Part shown: positions 43,867 through 51,817 of the stretch, piece after piece | Position numbering within the stretch: position 1 is the first letter of the stretch | Layout of the letters: the number at the start of each line of letters is the position of its first letter | Assembly (NCBI RefSeq): GCF_003628555.1 | Contig: NZ_CP021731.1 | Location: 1,178,001 to 1,242,000, forward strand | Source of the DNA: Azoarcus sp. DN11 | GTDB taxonomy: Bacteria; Pseudomonadota; Gammaproteobacteria; Burkholderiales; Rhodocyclaceae | Direction: 5' to 3' | DNA: 64,000 nucleotides | The notes under the pieces: generated by a model | What the model was told of the DNA's origin: nothing | The model's input: only the letters and a program-made list of their open reading frames with translations | Databases searched by the model: none | Translations under genes and position numbers: made by a program

Positions 43867-44460
43867 ATGAACCGGGAATTCGAACCGCTGCCGCAAGCCC
43901 GGCTCGCCGGCCTGCATTGCGAAGTCGCCAGGACCGACGAGAGCCGCAGGGTGTCGCCGGCTTCACCGGCCGTCGAGGTCATGACGGACTTCACCCGTGT
44001 GCCGGCGGCGACGATTTCCGGCGAAACGCTGCTCGCCGAGGCGAATCGCGCGATGCTGCTGCGCGGGGTCCGGCTGCTTCTGGTGACGGATGCGCGCCAC
44101 CTCGTGCGTGGCGTCCTCAGCGTCGCCGACCTGCTCGGTGAGCGCCCGGTGCATACCGCGCGCGAACGTGGCGTGCCCCTGGGCGAACTGGTCGTCGACA
44201 ACGTCATGACGCCGCTGGACAAGACCGAAGCCGTCGAGTTGGGCGAGGTGATGCGCGCGGATGTCGGCCACATCGTCGCGACGCTGCGCCGCTCCGGCCG
44301 GCAGCATGCGCTGGTGCTGGAGCGCGAGGAGGGCGGGCGCGGCCTGATCCGGGGCATCTTCTCCGCCTCGCAGATTGCGCGCCAGCTCGGCGAACCGCAG
44401 CCGATGACCACCGAGATCGCGCGCACTTTCGCCGAGATCGAAGCTGCGATCGCCGCGTGA
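43867..44460 (+). CDS. CBS-domain protein
   Basis: The 197-residue protein has a tandem pair of CBS motifs (VEVMTDFTRVPAATISGETLLAEA...RLLLVTDARHLVRGVLSVADLL, and VDNVMTPLDKTEAVELGEVMRADVGHIVATLRRSGRQHALVLE). Paired CBS motifs bind adenosyl ligands and act as energy sensors. There is no attached enzyme domain. A GGAGG lies 5 bases upstream. It sits upstream of the rubrerythrin gene but is separated from it by 142 bases with a promoter-like region. Confidence 0.85.
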   Translation: MNREFEPLPQARLAGLHCEVARTDESRRVSPASPAVEVMTDFTRVPAATISGETLLAEANRAMLLRGVRLLLVTDARHLVRGVLSVADLLGERPVHTARERGVPLGELVVDNVMTPLDKTEAVELGEVMRADVGHIVATLRRSGRQHALVLEREEGGRGLIRGIFSASQIARQLGEPQPMTTEIARTFAEIEAAIAA

Positions 44461-44602
44461 TGCGCCGCGCCAGCCGATAGCCCAGCGCGATCGAAAACAT
44501 AGGCGTATTCAATTTTCGCTCGCTGTCCGCGGCTTCTAGGCTTAGGACGTCCCCGGCTGACGACCGGGGCGTATCTTCGACCCCCTGAACGAGGAGACGA
44601 CA

Positions 44603-45022
44603 ATGGAACTGAAAGGATCCAAGACCGAAGCGAACCTGAAAGCCGCGTTTGGCGGCGAATCGCAGGCCAACCGCCGTTATCTCTACTTCGCCGCGAAGGC
44701 CGACGTGGAAGGGCAGAACGACGTGGCCGCCGTGTTCCGCTCGACGGCGGAAGGTGAAACCGGCCACGCGCACGGCCACCTGGAGTATCTCGAAGCCTGT
44801 GGCGACCCCGCCACCGGCCTGCCGTTCGGTGCCACGCGGGCCAATCTCGGCGCCGCCATCGCCGGTGAGACGCACGAGTACACCGACATGTACCCGGGGA
44901 TGTCGAAAGTCGCGCGCGAAGAGGGTTTCGACGAAATCGCCGACTGGTTCCAGACGCTCGCGAAGGCCGAGCGCTCGCACGCCAACCGCTTCCAGAAGGC
45001 GCTGGACGCCCTGCAGGATTGA
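44603..45022 (+). CDS. Rubrerythrin, short form without rubredoxin domain
   Basis: The 139-residue protein is a four-helix ferritin-like diiron protein. Its ligands are in GGESQANRRY, EGETGHAHGHL (ExxH), AGETHEYTDMYP and KAERSHANRF (ExxH). The C-terminal rubredoxin domain of classical rubrerythrins is missing. Such proteins reduce peroxide. It is followed by an Fe-S protein that could feed it electrons and by a DUF3501 gene, a triplet that I recall as conserved in betaproteobacteria. A C/G-rich hairpin (44550-44568) lies in its leader. Confidence 0.93.
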   Translation: MELKGSKTEANLKAAFGGESQANRRYLYFAAKADVEGQNDVAAVFRSTAEGETGHAHGHLEYLEACGDPATGLPFGATRANLGAAIAGETHEYTDMYPGMSKVAREEGFDEIADWFQTLAKAERSHANRFQKALDALQD

Positions 45023-45124
45023 ACGGGCTTCGCCTCGCTCGGCCGTGGGCGGCCGCAGCGGCCGCCCTGAACGCTGCACTGGGTATCGCGCGCGCCGGTT
45101 GGTGCGCGCGAAAAGGGAGGTCGC

Positions 45125-46465
45125 ATGTCCAAGCGCGAAGGCAGCCTCGACGCCCCCACGCGTCACCCGATCGCGTGGCAGAAGGCCGATTACTACGACG
45201 AGGCGGCGCTCGATGGCGAACTCGAGCGCGTCTTCGACATCTGTCACGGCTGCCGGCGCTGCGTGAACCTGTGCAACGCCTTCCCGACGCTCTTCGATCT
45301 CGTCGACGAGGGCAGCACAGGCGAACTCGACGGCGTCGCCAGGAAGGATTTCGTCAAGGTCGTCGACCAGTGCTACCTGTGCGACCTGTGCTTCATGACG
45401 AAGTGTCCCTACGTCCCGCCGCACCCATGGAACGTCGATTTCCCGCACCTGATGCTGCGGGCCAAGGCCGTCAAGTTCCGCAAGGGGGAGGTGCGCCTGC
45501 GCGACAAGGTGCTGACGAGCACCGATGCGCTCGGCAAGCTCGCCGCGATTCCCGTCGTCGCCCAGACCGTCAACGCTGCGAATCGCAACCCTGCGGCCCG
45601 AACCGTGCTGCAGTCCGTGCTCGGCGTCGACAAGCGGCGCGAACTCCCGCCCTACGCGCCGGCGAGATTCCGCAACTCAGCCGACGCCCGCGCCGACTGG
45701 CCGGTGCGCGACGGCGAACGTACGCCGGGCAAGGTCGCGATCTTCTCGACCTGCTACATCAACTACAACGAACCGGGCATCGGGCACGATCTCGTCGCGG
45801 TGCTCGCGCACAACGAGATCCCCGTCGTCCTCGCGCACCGGGAAGCCTGTTGCGGCATGCCCAAGCTCGAGCTGGGCGACCTCGAGGGCGTGCGCCGCCT
45901 GAAGGACGTGAACATCCCGCCGCTCGCCAAGCTCGCCCGCGACGGCTACGCGCTCCTCGCCGCCGTGCCGTCCTGCGCCCTGATGTTCAAGCAGGAGCTG
46001 CCCCTCATGTTCCCGGACGATCCGCTCGTCCTCGCTGTCGGGGAGGCGATGTTCGACCCCTTCGAATACTTCATGCTGCGCCATCGCGACGGCCTGCTGA
46101 AAACCGACTTCAAGCAGCCGCTCGGCAAGGTCGCGTATCACATCCCCTGCCACGGCCGCGTCCAGAACATCGGCCAGAAGACGCGCGAGGCCCTCCAGCT
46201 CGTGCCCGGCACCGAGGTCACCACGGTCGAGCGCTGCGCGGGCCACGACGGCACCTGGGGCGTCAAGGAGGAATTCTTCGAGCAGTCGATGAAGATCGGG
46301 CGCCCCGTGTTTCGCCAGATGGCGCAGGCCGGGCCGGATTTCATCAGCTCCGACTGCCCCATCGCCGGCCGCCACATCCAGCAGGGCATCCGCGACGGCG
46401 GCACCGACCTGAAGGCCGAAAAGGCGCATCCCCTGACCCTGTTGCGCAGGGCATACGGACTGTGA
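45125..46465 (+). CDS. Fe-S oxidoreductase, GlpC/heterodisulfide-reductase D type
   Basis: The 446-residue protein has two [4Fe-4S] motifs in the N-terminal part (CHGCRRCVNLC, CYLCDLCFMTKC). Two CCG-type domains follow, the first with STCYINYNEPG...EACCGMPKLELGD. The second has IPCHGRVQNIG...VERCAGHDGTWG, where CAG replaces the usual CCG. It resembles GlpC and HdrD electron carriers. Its place after rubrerythrin suggests it passes electrons to it or to an unknown partner. No membrane segment is seen. Confidence 0.9.
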   Translation: MSKREGSLDAPTRHPIAWQKADYYDEAALDGELERVFDICHGCRRCVNLCNAFPTLFDLVDEGSTGELDGVARKDFVKVVDQCYLCDLCFMTKCPYVPPHPWNVDFPHLMLRAKAVKFRKGEVRLRDKVLTSTDALGKLAAIPVVAQTVNAANRNPAARTVLQSVLGVDKRRELPPYAPARFRNSADARADWPVRDGERTPGKVAIFSTCYINYNEPGIGHDLVAVLAHNEIPVVLAHREACCGMPKLELGDLEGVRRLKDVNIPPLAKLARDGYALLAAVPSCALMFKQELPLMFPDDPLVLAVGEAMFDPFEYFMLRHRDGLLKTDFKQPLGKVAYHIPCHGRVQNIGQKTREALQLVPGTEVTTVERCAGHDGTWGVKEEFFEQSMKIGRPVFRQMAQAGPDFISSDCPIAGRHIQQGIRDGGTDLKAEKAHPLTLLRRAYGL

Positions 46466-46477
46466 GGTCAAGACACG

Positions 46478-47065
46478 ATGAACGCCATCTCCCGCGACAG
46501 CCTCCTGAGCCTCGAAGCCTACGCCCGCCAGCGCGCGGCCTTCCGCAGCCGCGTCATCGCGCACAAAAAGGACCGCACGCTGCACCTGGGCGAGCACATC
46601 ACGCTGATGTTCGAGGACGAATTGACGATCCGCTACCAGATCCAGGAGATGCTGCGCATCGAACGCACCTTCGAGGAGGAGGGCATCCAGGGCGAGCTCG
46701 ACGCCTACGGGCCGCTCGTGCCCGACGGCAGCAACTGGAAGGCGACGATGATGATCGAATTCCCGGTGGAGACCGAACGGCGACTCTGGCTCACCCGCCT
46801 GATCGGTATCGAGAAGCACGTCTGGGTCCGCGTCGCGGGCTGCGAACCGATCTTCGCGATTGCGGACGAGGACCTGGAACGCGACAATGGCGAAAAGACG
46901 TCCGCGGTACACTTCCTCCGCTTCGAACTTCCGCCCCCGGCGATCCGCGCCCTCCATGCAGGCGCCGCGCTCGCGATCGGAGTCGATCACCCCGCCATGA
47001 CGGCGGTGGTGGAGCCCGTCCCGGACGCGATCCGGCAATCCTTGTGTGGAGATTTGCGAGCTTGA
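46478..47065 (+). CDS. DUF3501 family protein
   Basis: The 195-residue protein begins ISRDSLLSLEAYARQRAAFRSRVIAHKKDRTLHLGEH and has the IRYQIQEMLRIERTFEEEGIQGELDAYGPL segment, which I recognise as DUF3501. Its function is unknown. It always appears next to the rubrerythrin and Fe-S genes, so it is probably a third part of the same peroxide-related unit. It starts 12 bases after the Fe-S gene. The downstream gene begins inside its stop codon region. Confidence 0.88.
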   Translation: MNAISRDSLLSLEAYARQRAAFRSRVIAHKKDRTLHLGEHITLMFEDELTIRYQIQEMLRIERTFEEEGIQGELDAYGPLVPDGSNWKATMMIEFPVETERRLWLTRLIGIEKHVWVRVAGCEPIFAIADEDLERDNGEKTSAVHFLRFELPPPAIRALHAGAALAIGVDHPAMTAVVEPVPDAIRQSLCGDLRA

Positions 47066-47586
47066 CGCCGCTGCAACCCATCCTTCGCGGGGGCCTCCTG
47101 GCCCTCGTCTGTTTTTCCGCCCCGGCGTTTGCCGGCCTGTTCACCGATGCCGATCCGGACTGGAAGGAGGGCGGCCACACCCTCCCGGCAGCCCCGCGCG
47201 ACGGCGCCTTGCGCGAATTCTTCGTCAGCAGCGCGTCGCCCAACCACTTTTTCATCGACGAGGACAGCATCGCTGTCGGCGAGGACGGCGTCGTCCGCTA
47301 CACGCTCGTGATCCGCACGCCTGGCGGCGCGAAGAACGTGACGAACGAGGGCATCCGCTGCGCCAGCGGCACCTGGCGCCTGTACGCGACCGGCCGTTCC
47401 GGCGGTGACTGGTCGGCGGCGCGCGATGCAGACTGGAAGCCGATCGTCGACAACACCTACAATCGCCCTCGCGCGGCGCTCTCCGAGGACCATTTCTGCG
47501 ACGGCCCCGTGCCCCCGCGCGACCGCGACGAAGTCCTGCGGCGCCTGCGCGGCGAAGCCAGCACCTTCATGAAATCGGGCAAATAA
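47062..47586 (+). CDS. CNP1-like family exported protein
   Basis: The 174-residue protein has a signal peptide ([23 protein letters not shown]) and the CNP1-like domain, with [15 protein letters not shown] and the later [15 protein letters not shown]. The family is exported and of unknown function. Start: TTG at 47062, whose codon overlaps the DUF3501 stop (TTGA), with a GGAG 10 bases upstream. GTG at 47044 is an alternative. It ends 22 bases before coq7. Confidence 0.82.
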   Translation: MTPLQPILRGGLLALVCFSAPAFAGLFTDADPDWKEGGHTLPAAPRDGALREFFVSSASPNHFFIDEDSIAVGEDGVVRYTLVIRTPGGAKNVTNEGIRCASGTWRLYATGRSGGDWSAARDADWKPIVDNTYNRPRAALSEDHFCDGPVPPRDRDEVLRRLRGEASTFMKSGK

Positions 47587-47608
47587 GCCCGCCGAGCGAG
47601 GAAAAGCC

Positions 47609-48226
47609 ATGGATCAGCTCATCGTCGAATTCGACAAGGCCCTGCGCACGATCTTCGCCCCGGCACGTTCCGTCCGGCCGGTGCCCGGCGGCGACCTGCC
47701 GGATGCGCCGCTGAGCGACACCGAGCGCGAGCACGTCGCGGGCCTGATGCGGGTCAACCACTGCGGCGAGATCTGCGCCCAGGCCCTGTACCAGGGGCAG
47801 GCGATCCTGTCGCAGGACGCCAGCGTGCGGCGCGAACTCGCGCGGGCCTCCAACGAAGAGACCGAACATCTCGCCTGGACCGAGCAGCGCATCGCCGAAC
47901 TCGGCGGACGCAAGAGCCTGCTGAATCCCCTCTGGTATGGCGGATCGCTCGCGCTCGGCCTGCTGGCGGGGAAACTGGGAGACCGCTGGAACCTGGGATT
48001 CCTCGCGGAAACCGAACGCCAGGTCGAAGCGCACCTGAGCGGGCACCTCGAGCGCCTGCCTGCCGAAGATCAGAAGTCCCGCGAAATCATCGAACAGATG
48101 AAGACCGACGAAGCGCGCCACGCCGACACCGCCATCGGTCTGGGCGCCCGCGAACTTCCGGCGCCCGTCAAGGTCGCGATGAAGTTCATGTCGCGGGTCA
48201 TGACGACCACCGCGTACCGGGTCTGA
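47609..48226 (+). CDS. coq7: Demethoxyubiquinone hydroxylase Coq7
   Basis: Coq7 hydroxylates 2-octaprenyl-3-methyl-6-methoxy-benzoquinol, the penultimate step of ubiquinone synthesis, at the membrane. The 205-residue protein has ferritin-like diiron ligands in [21 protein letters not shown] (ExxH), [10 protein letters not shown] and DEARHADTA (ExxH). A short hydrophobic helix (SLALGLLAG) anchors it to the membrane. A hairpin follows its stop. Confidence 0.94.
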   Translation: MDQLIVEFDKALRTIFAPARSVRPVPGGDLPDAPLSDTEREHVAGLMRVNHCGEICAQALYQGQAILSQDASVRRELARASNEETEHLAWTEQRIAELGGRKSLLNPLWYGGSLALGLLAGKLGDRWNLGFLAETERQVEAHLSGHLERLPAEDQKSREIIEQMKTDEARHADTAIGLGARELPAPVKVAMKFMSRVMTTTAYRV

Positions 48227-48237
48227 CACGACAAAGG

Positions 48238-48257
48238 CAGGGGGCGTCAGCCCCCTG
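48238..48257. terminator. Hairpin between coq7 and the OsmC gene, probable bidirectional terminator
   Basis: CAGGGGGC-GTCA-GCCCCCTG is an 8-bp perfect stem between two converging genes. Neither side has a strong T tract, so its efficiency is uncertain. Confidence 0.55.
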
Positions 48258-48279
48258 TCCGGCACCTCCCCCGAGGCGC

Positions 48280-48699
48280 TTACTCCACGTCGACGATCGT
48301 CACTTCGTGGACCATCTCCGCCGTCTTCGCCAGCATGATCGACGCGGAGCAGTACTTCTCCGCCGACAGGTGCACTGCACGTTCCACCGTTTCGCGCTTC
48401 AGCCCTTTGCCGGTCACCGTGAAGTGGAAGGTGATGCGCGTGAACACCTTGGGATCGGTCTCGGCCCGTTCCGCCACGAGCTTCACTTCGCAATTGCGCA
48501 CATCGTGGCGTCCGCGCTGCAGGATCAGCACCACATCGAACGCCGTGCAGCCGCCGGCACCCGCCAGCATCATCTCCATCGGTCGCGGCGCGAGGTTACG
48601 TCCGCCCGCTTCGGGGGCGCCGTCCATCGCCACGACGTGACCGGTGCCGGTTTCGGCAAGAAAGGTCATCCCGTCGACCCATTTGATCGTGCATTCCAT
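48280..48699 (-). CDS. OsmC-family protein
   Basis: The 139-residue protein has the OsmC fold, with ECTIKWVDGMTFLAETGTGH at the start, RPMEMMLAGAGGCTAFDVVLIL (first catalytic Cys) near residue 52, and SAEKYCSASIMLAK (second Cys) near residue 115. These cysteines reduce organic hydroperoxides. The second of two adjacent ATG codons (48699) has the better-spaced GGAG. It adds another peroxide-defence gene to this stretch but is on the other strand. Confidence 0.92.
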   Translation of the reverse strand: MECTIKWVDGMTFLAETGTGHVVAMDGAPEAGGRNLAPRPMEMMLAGAGGCTAFDVVLILQRGRHDVRNCEVKLVAERAETDPKVFTRITFHFTVTGKGLKRETVERAVHLSAEKYCSASIMLAKTAEMVHEVTIVDVE

Positions 48700-48918
48700 C
48701 ATTGACTCCGTTGTCGGCTGGATTGGGGTCGCCATCGGTCGACCGGAAGGCGATTCTACCGGAAGGCCACCCGCGCCCGGTGCGCAGGCTGGAGTGGCTG
48801 GTGCGCTGCAGCAATGCGCCCCGGAAAGCGATTCCCGCATGGCTGATGCCATCCCCAGCTTATGCCGGGACAGGAGGGGAACTTGATATGCATCAATTAT
48901 TTATAATTTAATAAGCAA

Positions 48919-49101
48919 TGCTTATCTGTAGATCAAAACATTTATAGTGCGATGCACAAAAAATGCTTGCCACGTCGGATTCGGCTCCGGATAATGATCC
49001 CCAGTCGGATCGATTTAGCTTCGTGATCCAAACCGGTGTCTCCTCCACCCTCCTCCTTTGGTGTGGATTTAACGCAGTCCCGCGGGGACTGCGTTTTTTT
49101 T
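48919..49101 (+). ncRNA. Candidate trans-acting small RNA with anti-Shine-Dalgarno loops
   Basis: The transcript is inferred from a promoter TTGATA-N18-TTTAAT (48883-48912), a second -10 box TATAGT at 48943-48948, and a perfect terminator at 49072-49101. It would be about 150-180 bases. Its 3' half holds repeated CCTCC motifs (TCTCCTCCACCCTCCTCC, 49039-49056 region) placed in loops closed by short stems such as CCAAA/TTTGG. These could pair with ribosome-binding sites. No protein frame fits. I have no match to a named RNA family. Confidence 0.45.
49072..49101 (+). terminator. Orphan rho-independent terminator
   Basis: ACGCAGTCCC-GCG-GGGACTGCGT is a 10-bp perfect stem followed by at least seven T. 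On the opposite strand it has almost no T tract, so it stops rightward transcription. No gene is upstream on the plus strand, which is why a small RNA is proposed. Confidence 0.85.
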
Positions 49102-49168
49102 GTGCGTGGCGCAGGCATGGAAAATGCCGCAGGCCCCGGTTTTTTGAAGGGGCCTCGGCAGAAGCGCG

Positions 49169-50617
49169 TTAGAGGCTGTCGCCGAAATCCGTGCGGAACT
49201 TGGCAACGAGACGGTCCTGCCAGTCGGTCACCGGCTTCAGGCGACCATAGAAGAAGCGCAGGATTTCGGGTTCTTCCGTGAACGCCAGTCCACCGATGAG
49301 CTTGCGGTGTGCGTACAGCCATGCGAGGCGGTCGACCGCGTACTTGACCTGCGACAACGTGAACACCCGCCGCGGCATCGCCAGGCGCACCAGCTCCATG
49401 TTCGCGAACACTTCGCTCCCGTCGGGGTCGCGTTGCTCGGATAGCGTTCCGCGCTCCATGCCGCGGATGCCGCCGGCGATGTACAGCGCCGAAGCCAGCG
49501 CGCCGGCCGGGTACTGCGCCTGCGGGATGTGATCCACGAACTCCATCGCATTGACATGGCAGCCCAGCCCGCCCGCAGGCGTGATCACGGGGATGCCGCG
49601 CTTCTGCAGCTCGTCCACCATGTAGGCGATGAACTGCGGCCCCTGGTTGATGACTTCCTCGTCCATCGTTTCGTCAAGGCCGACCGTGAGTGCCTCCATC
49701 TCGCGCACCGACATCCCGCCATACGTGAGGAAGCCTTCATACAGCGGCACCAGGCCGCGCATGCGGCGGTAAAGCTCCTCGCTGCGGATGCAGATGCCGC
49801 CCCCGCGTGCGCACCCGAGCTTGCGCGCGGAGAAATAGATGATGTCGCACTGGTCGGCGATCCGGCGCGTGATCTCGCGGATGCCGAGGCCCTTGCAGGC
49901 GTCCTCGCGCTGCTTGATGAAGTGCAGGTTGTCGGCGAGCAGGCTCGCATCGAGCACCAGCAGGAGGCCATGCTCGTCGCAGACCTTGCGGATTTCGACG
50001 AGGTTCTGCAGTGAGAACGGCTGGCCGCCGATCAGGTTCGTGCCGGCCTCCATGCGCACGAAGGCGATCTTGTCGGCGCCGTGTGCGCCGATCACATCGC
50101 GCAGCTTGGCGATGTCCATGTTGCCCTTGAAGGGATGCAGGCTCACGACCTCCAGCCCCGAATCGGCGACGAGCTCCTCCACCGTCCCGCCGTTGAGCGT
50201 GATGTGGGCTTTCGTGGTCGTGAAGTGGTAGTTCATCGGCACGACCGAGCCCTTGGATACCAGGACCTGCGAAAGGATGTTCTCGCACGCCCGACCCTGG
50301 TGGGCCGGCAGGAAGTGGGGCAGCCCGAAGATCTCCTGCAGCTTGTCCGCCAGGCGCGTATAGGTGGCGCTGCCCGCGTAGCTGTCGTCGGCAACCAGCA
50401 TTGCCGCCTGCTGCTGGTCGCTCATCGCGTTGACGCCGCTGTCCGTGAGCATGTCCATGAACACGTCCGAATTGCGCAGCAGGAACGTGTTGTTGCCCGC
50501 CTCGGTAATCGCCGCCAGCCGGCGCTCCACCGGCGGAAGCGACAGTTTCTGGACGATGCGAACCTTGTGCATTTCGAGCGGGATGGCCTCGCCGCTAAAG
50601 AACCTCACTTCTGCCAT
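49169..50617 (-). CDS. Tyrosine phenol-lyase/tryptophanase family beta-eliminating lyase
   Basis: The 482-residue PLP enzyme aligns end to end with tyrosine phenol-lyase as I recall it: FLLRNSDVFMDMLTDSGVNAMSD, Tyr80 in YAGSATY, Arg109 in HQGRACEN, FTTT (Thr133, the TPL-type residue where tryptophanase has Asp), Asn194, Asp223, PLP Lys266 in SARKLGCARGGG, and Arg389 in MERG (TPL type). It differs where TPL has YDATR: here LDASLL, so the Arg that contacts the cofactor is Leu226. Substrate is therefore uncertain. A GGAG precedes the ATG at 50617. Confidence 0.85.
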   Translation of the reverse strand: MAEVRFFSGEAIPLEMHKVRIVQKLSLPPVERRLAAITEAGNNTFLLRNSDVFMDMLTDSGVNAMSDQQQAAMLVADDSYAGSATYTRLADKLQEIFGLPHFLPAHQGRACENILSQVLVSKGSVVPMNYHFTTTKAHITLNGGTVEELVADSGLEVVSLHPFKGNMDIAKLRDVIGAHGADKIAFVRMEAGTNLIGGQPFSLQNLVEIRKVCDEHGLLLVLDASLLADNLHFIKQREDACKGLGIREITRRIADQCDIIYFSARKLGCARGGGICIRSEELYRRMRGLVPLYEGFLTYGGMSVREMEALTVGLDETMDEEVINQGPQFIAYMVDELQKRGIPVITPAGGLGCHVNAMEFVDHIPQAQYPAGALASALYIAGGIRGMERGTLSEQRDPDGSEVFANMELVRLAMPRRVFTLSQVKYAVDRLAWLYAHRKLIGGLAFTEEPEILRFFYGRLKPVTDWQDRLVAKFRTDFGDSL

Positions 50618-50764
50618 CTCTTTGATCTCCCCAGCTGCCAACGGTTGAAAGTGCATGATTGTGCATATCGAGGTAGATGCAGAGGTTGATCTTGCACAAA
50701 AATTCTTTAACTTGTCCCCCTTCGCGCCCTTGCTGCAGGTCGCCAAGCGGCGAGTCAACCCGAT

Positions 50765-50792
50765 TTGACTTTCGTGGGTACTCCGCTATACC
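50765..50792 (+). promoter_or_regulatory. Promoter of rplM-rpsI
   Basis: TTGACT-N16-TATACC gives a good -35 and -10 pair. The leader of about 50 bases contains a hairpin GGCCT-N6-AGGCC just before the ribosome-binding site, which may serve in autoregulation of the operon. Confidence 0.65.
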
Positions 50793-50850
50793 ATCACGAG
50801 CTTTCCGTTTATTGGCCTCTGCCCCAGGCCGGACAAGATCGAGGATTCGA

Positions 50851-51279
50851 ATGAAAACGTTTTCTGCCAAGCCGCACGAAGTCAAGCGCGACTGGTTTGT
50901 TGTCGACGCGGCGGACAAGGTGCTTGGCCGGGTTGCCGCCGAGGTAGCCCGCCGTCTGCGTGGCAAGCACAAGCCTATTTACACCCCGCACGTTGATACC
51001 GGCGACTTCATCGTCGTGGTCAACGTCGAGAAGCTGCGCGTTACCGGCAACAAGGCGCAGGACAAGAAGTACTACCGTCACACCGGTTTTCCGGGCGGAA
51101 TCTACGAAACCAACTTCACCAAGCTGCAGCAGCGCTTTCCCGAGCGCGTGCTGGAGAAGGCGGTGAAGGGCATGCTGCCGAAGGGGCCGCTGGGTTACGC
51201 CATGCTGAAGAAGCTGAAGTGCTACGCGGGTGCCGAGCATCCGCACGCTGCTCAGCAGCCCAAAGTTCTCGAGATCTGA
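50851..51279 (+). CDS. rplM: 50S ribosomal protein L13
   Basis: The 142-residue L13 protein is among the first to bind 23S rRNA. It starts [20 protein letters not shown], has the [21 protein letters not shown] segment and the conserved [10 protein letters not shown], and ends with the usual [10 protein letters not shown] tail. It is the first gene of the rplM-rpsI operon, with 13 bases to rpsI. Confidence 0.98.
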   Translation: MKTFSAKPHEVKRDWFVVDAADKVLGRVAAEVARRLRGKHKPIYTPHVDTGDFIVVVNVEKLRVTGNKAQDKKYYRHTGFPGGIYETNFTKLQQRFPERVLEKAVKGMLPKGPLGYAMLKKLKCYAGAEHPHAAQQPKVLEI

Positions 51280-51292
51280 CAGGAGCCGATCA

Positions 51293-51685
51293 ATGGCTGT
51301 GCAATACAACTATGGCACCGGCCGCCGCAAGACCGCGGTTGCCCGTGTGTTCATCAAGCCGGGTACCGGCAACATCGTCGTCAACGGCAAGCCCGTGGAC
51401 GAGTTTTTCTCGCGCGAAACCGGCCGCATGATCGTTCGCCAGCCGCTCACGCTGACCGAGAACGCGAACCGCTTCGACGTCCTGGTCAACGTCACCGGCG
51501 GTGGTGAGTCGGGGCAGGCGGGTGCCGTGCGTCACGGCATCACCCGTGCGCTGATCGAATACGATGCCGACCTGAAGTCGGTGCTGCGCAAGGCGGGTTT
51601 CGTTACCCGCGACGCGCGCGAAGTCGAACGGAAGAAGGTCGGTTTCCGCAAGGCCCGTCGCCGCAAGCAGTTCTCGAAGCGCTGA
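51293..51685 (+). CDS. rpsI: 30S ribosomal protein S9
   Basis: The 130-residue S9 protein has the [17 protein letters not shown] start, the [19 protein letters not shown] segment, and the lysine- and arginine-rich tail [14 protein letters not shown] that reaches the P-site tRNA. AGGAG lies upstream. It is followed by a strong terminator. Confidence 0.98.
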   Translation: MAVQYNYGTGRRKTAVARVFIKPGTGNIVVNGKPVDEFFSRETGRMIVRQPLTLTENANRFDVLVNVTGGGESGQAGAVRHGITRALIEYDADLKSVLRKAGFVTRDAREVERKKVGFRKARRRKQFSKR

Positions 51686-51711
51686 TACCTTCCGGTATCC
51701 GCTGGAACAGA

Positions 51712-51740
51712 AAGCCGCCCGCTGGGCGGCTTTTTGCTTT
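51712..51740 (+). terminator. Terminator of rplM-rpsI
   Basis: AAGCCGCCC-GCT-GGGCGGCTT is a 9-bp stem followed by TTTGCTTTT. It lies 26 bases after the rpsI stop. Confidence 0.88.
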
Positions 51741-51817
51741 TCCGCGTGCAGAAAATGTGCGCCGCGAATGCGATAATGAAAAGCTGCACAGGGGGATTGC
51801 CCCGCGAAGGAGAAAGC

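Larger units (their letters stand above)
48700..49168. other. Intergenic region with a candidate small RNA
   Basis: This 469-base space lies between two leftward genes. It holds the OsmC gene promoter region (48700-48880), a markedly AT-rich stretch (48880-48970), the candidate small RNA ending at 49101, and a short C/G-rich hairpin (49129-49153). I found no protein-coding frame with support. Confidence 0.6.

Noticed and set aside
48902..48907. TATAAT as the -10 box of the candidate small RNA with TTGATA at 48883
   Set aside because: The spacer would be only 13 bases. TTTAAT at 48907-48912 with an 18-base spacer, or TATAGT at 48943, fits better.
50618..50760. TnaC-like leader peptide before the tyrosine phenol-lyase-like gene
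   Set aside because: No short frame with a critical Trp and a ribosome-binding site is present. There are repeated TGCA motifs (GTGCAT), but these alone do not support a leader mechanism.
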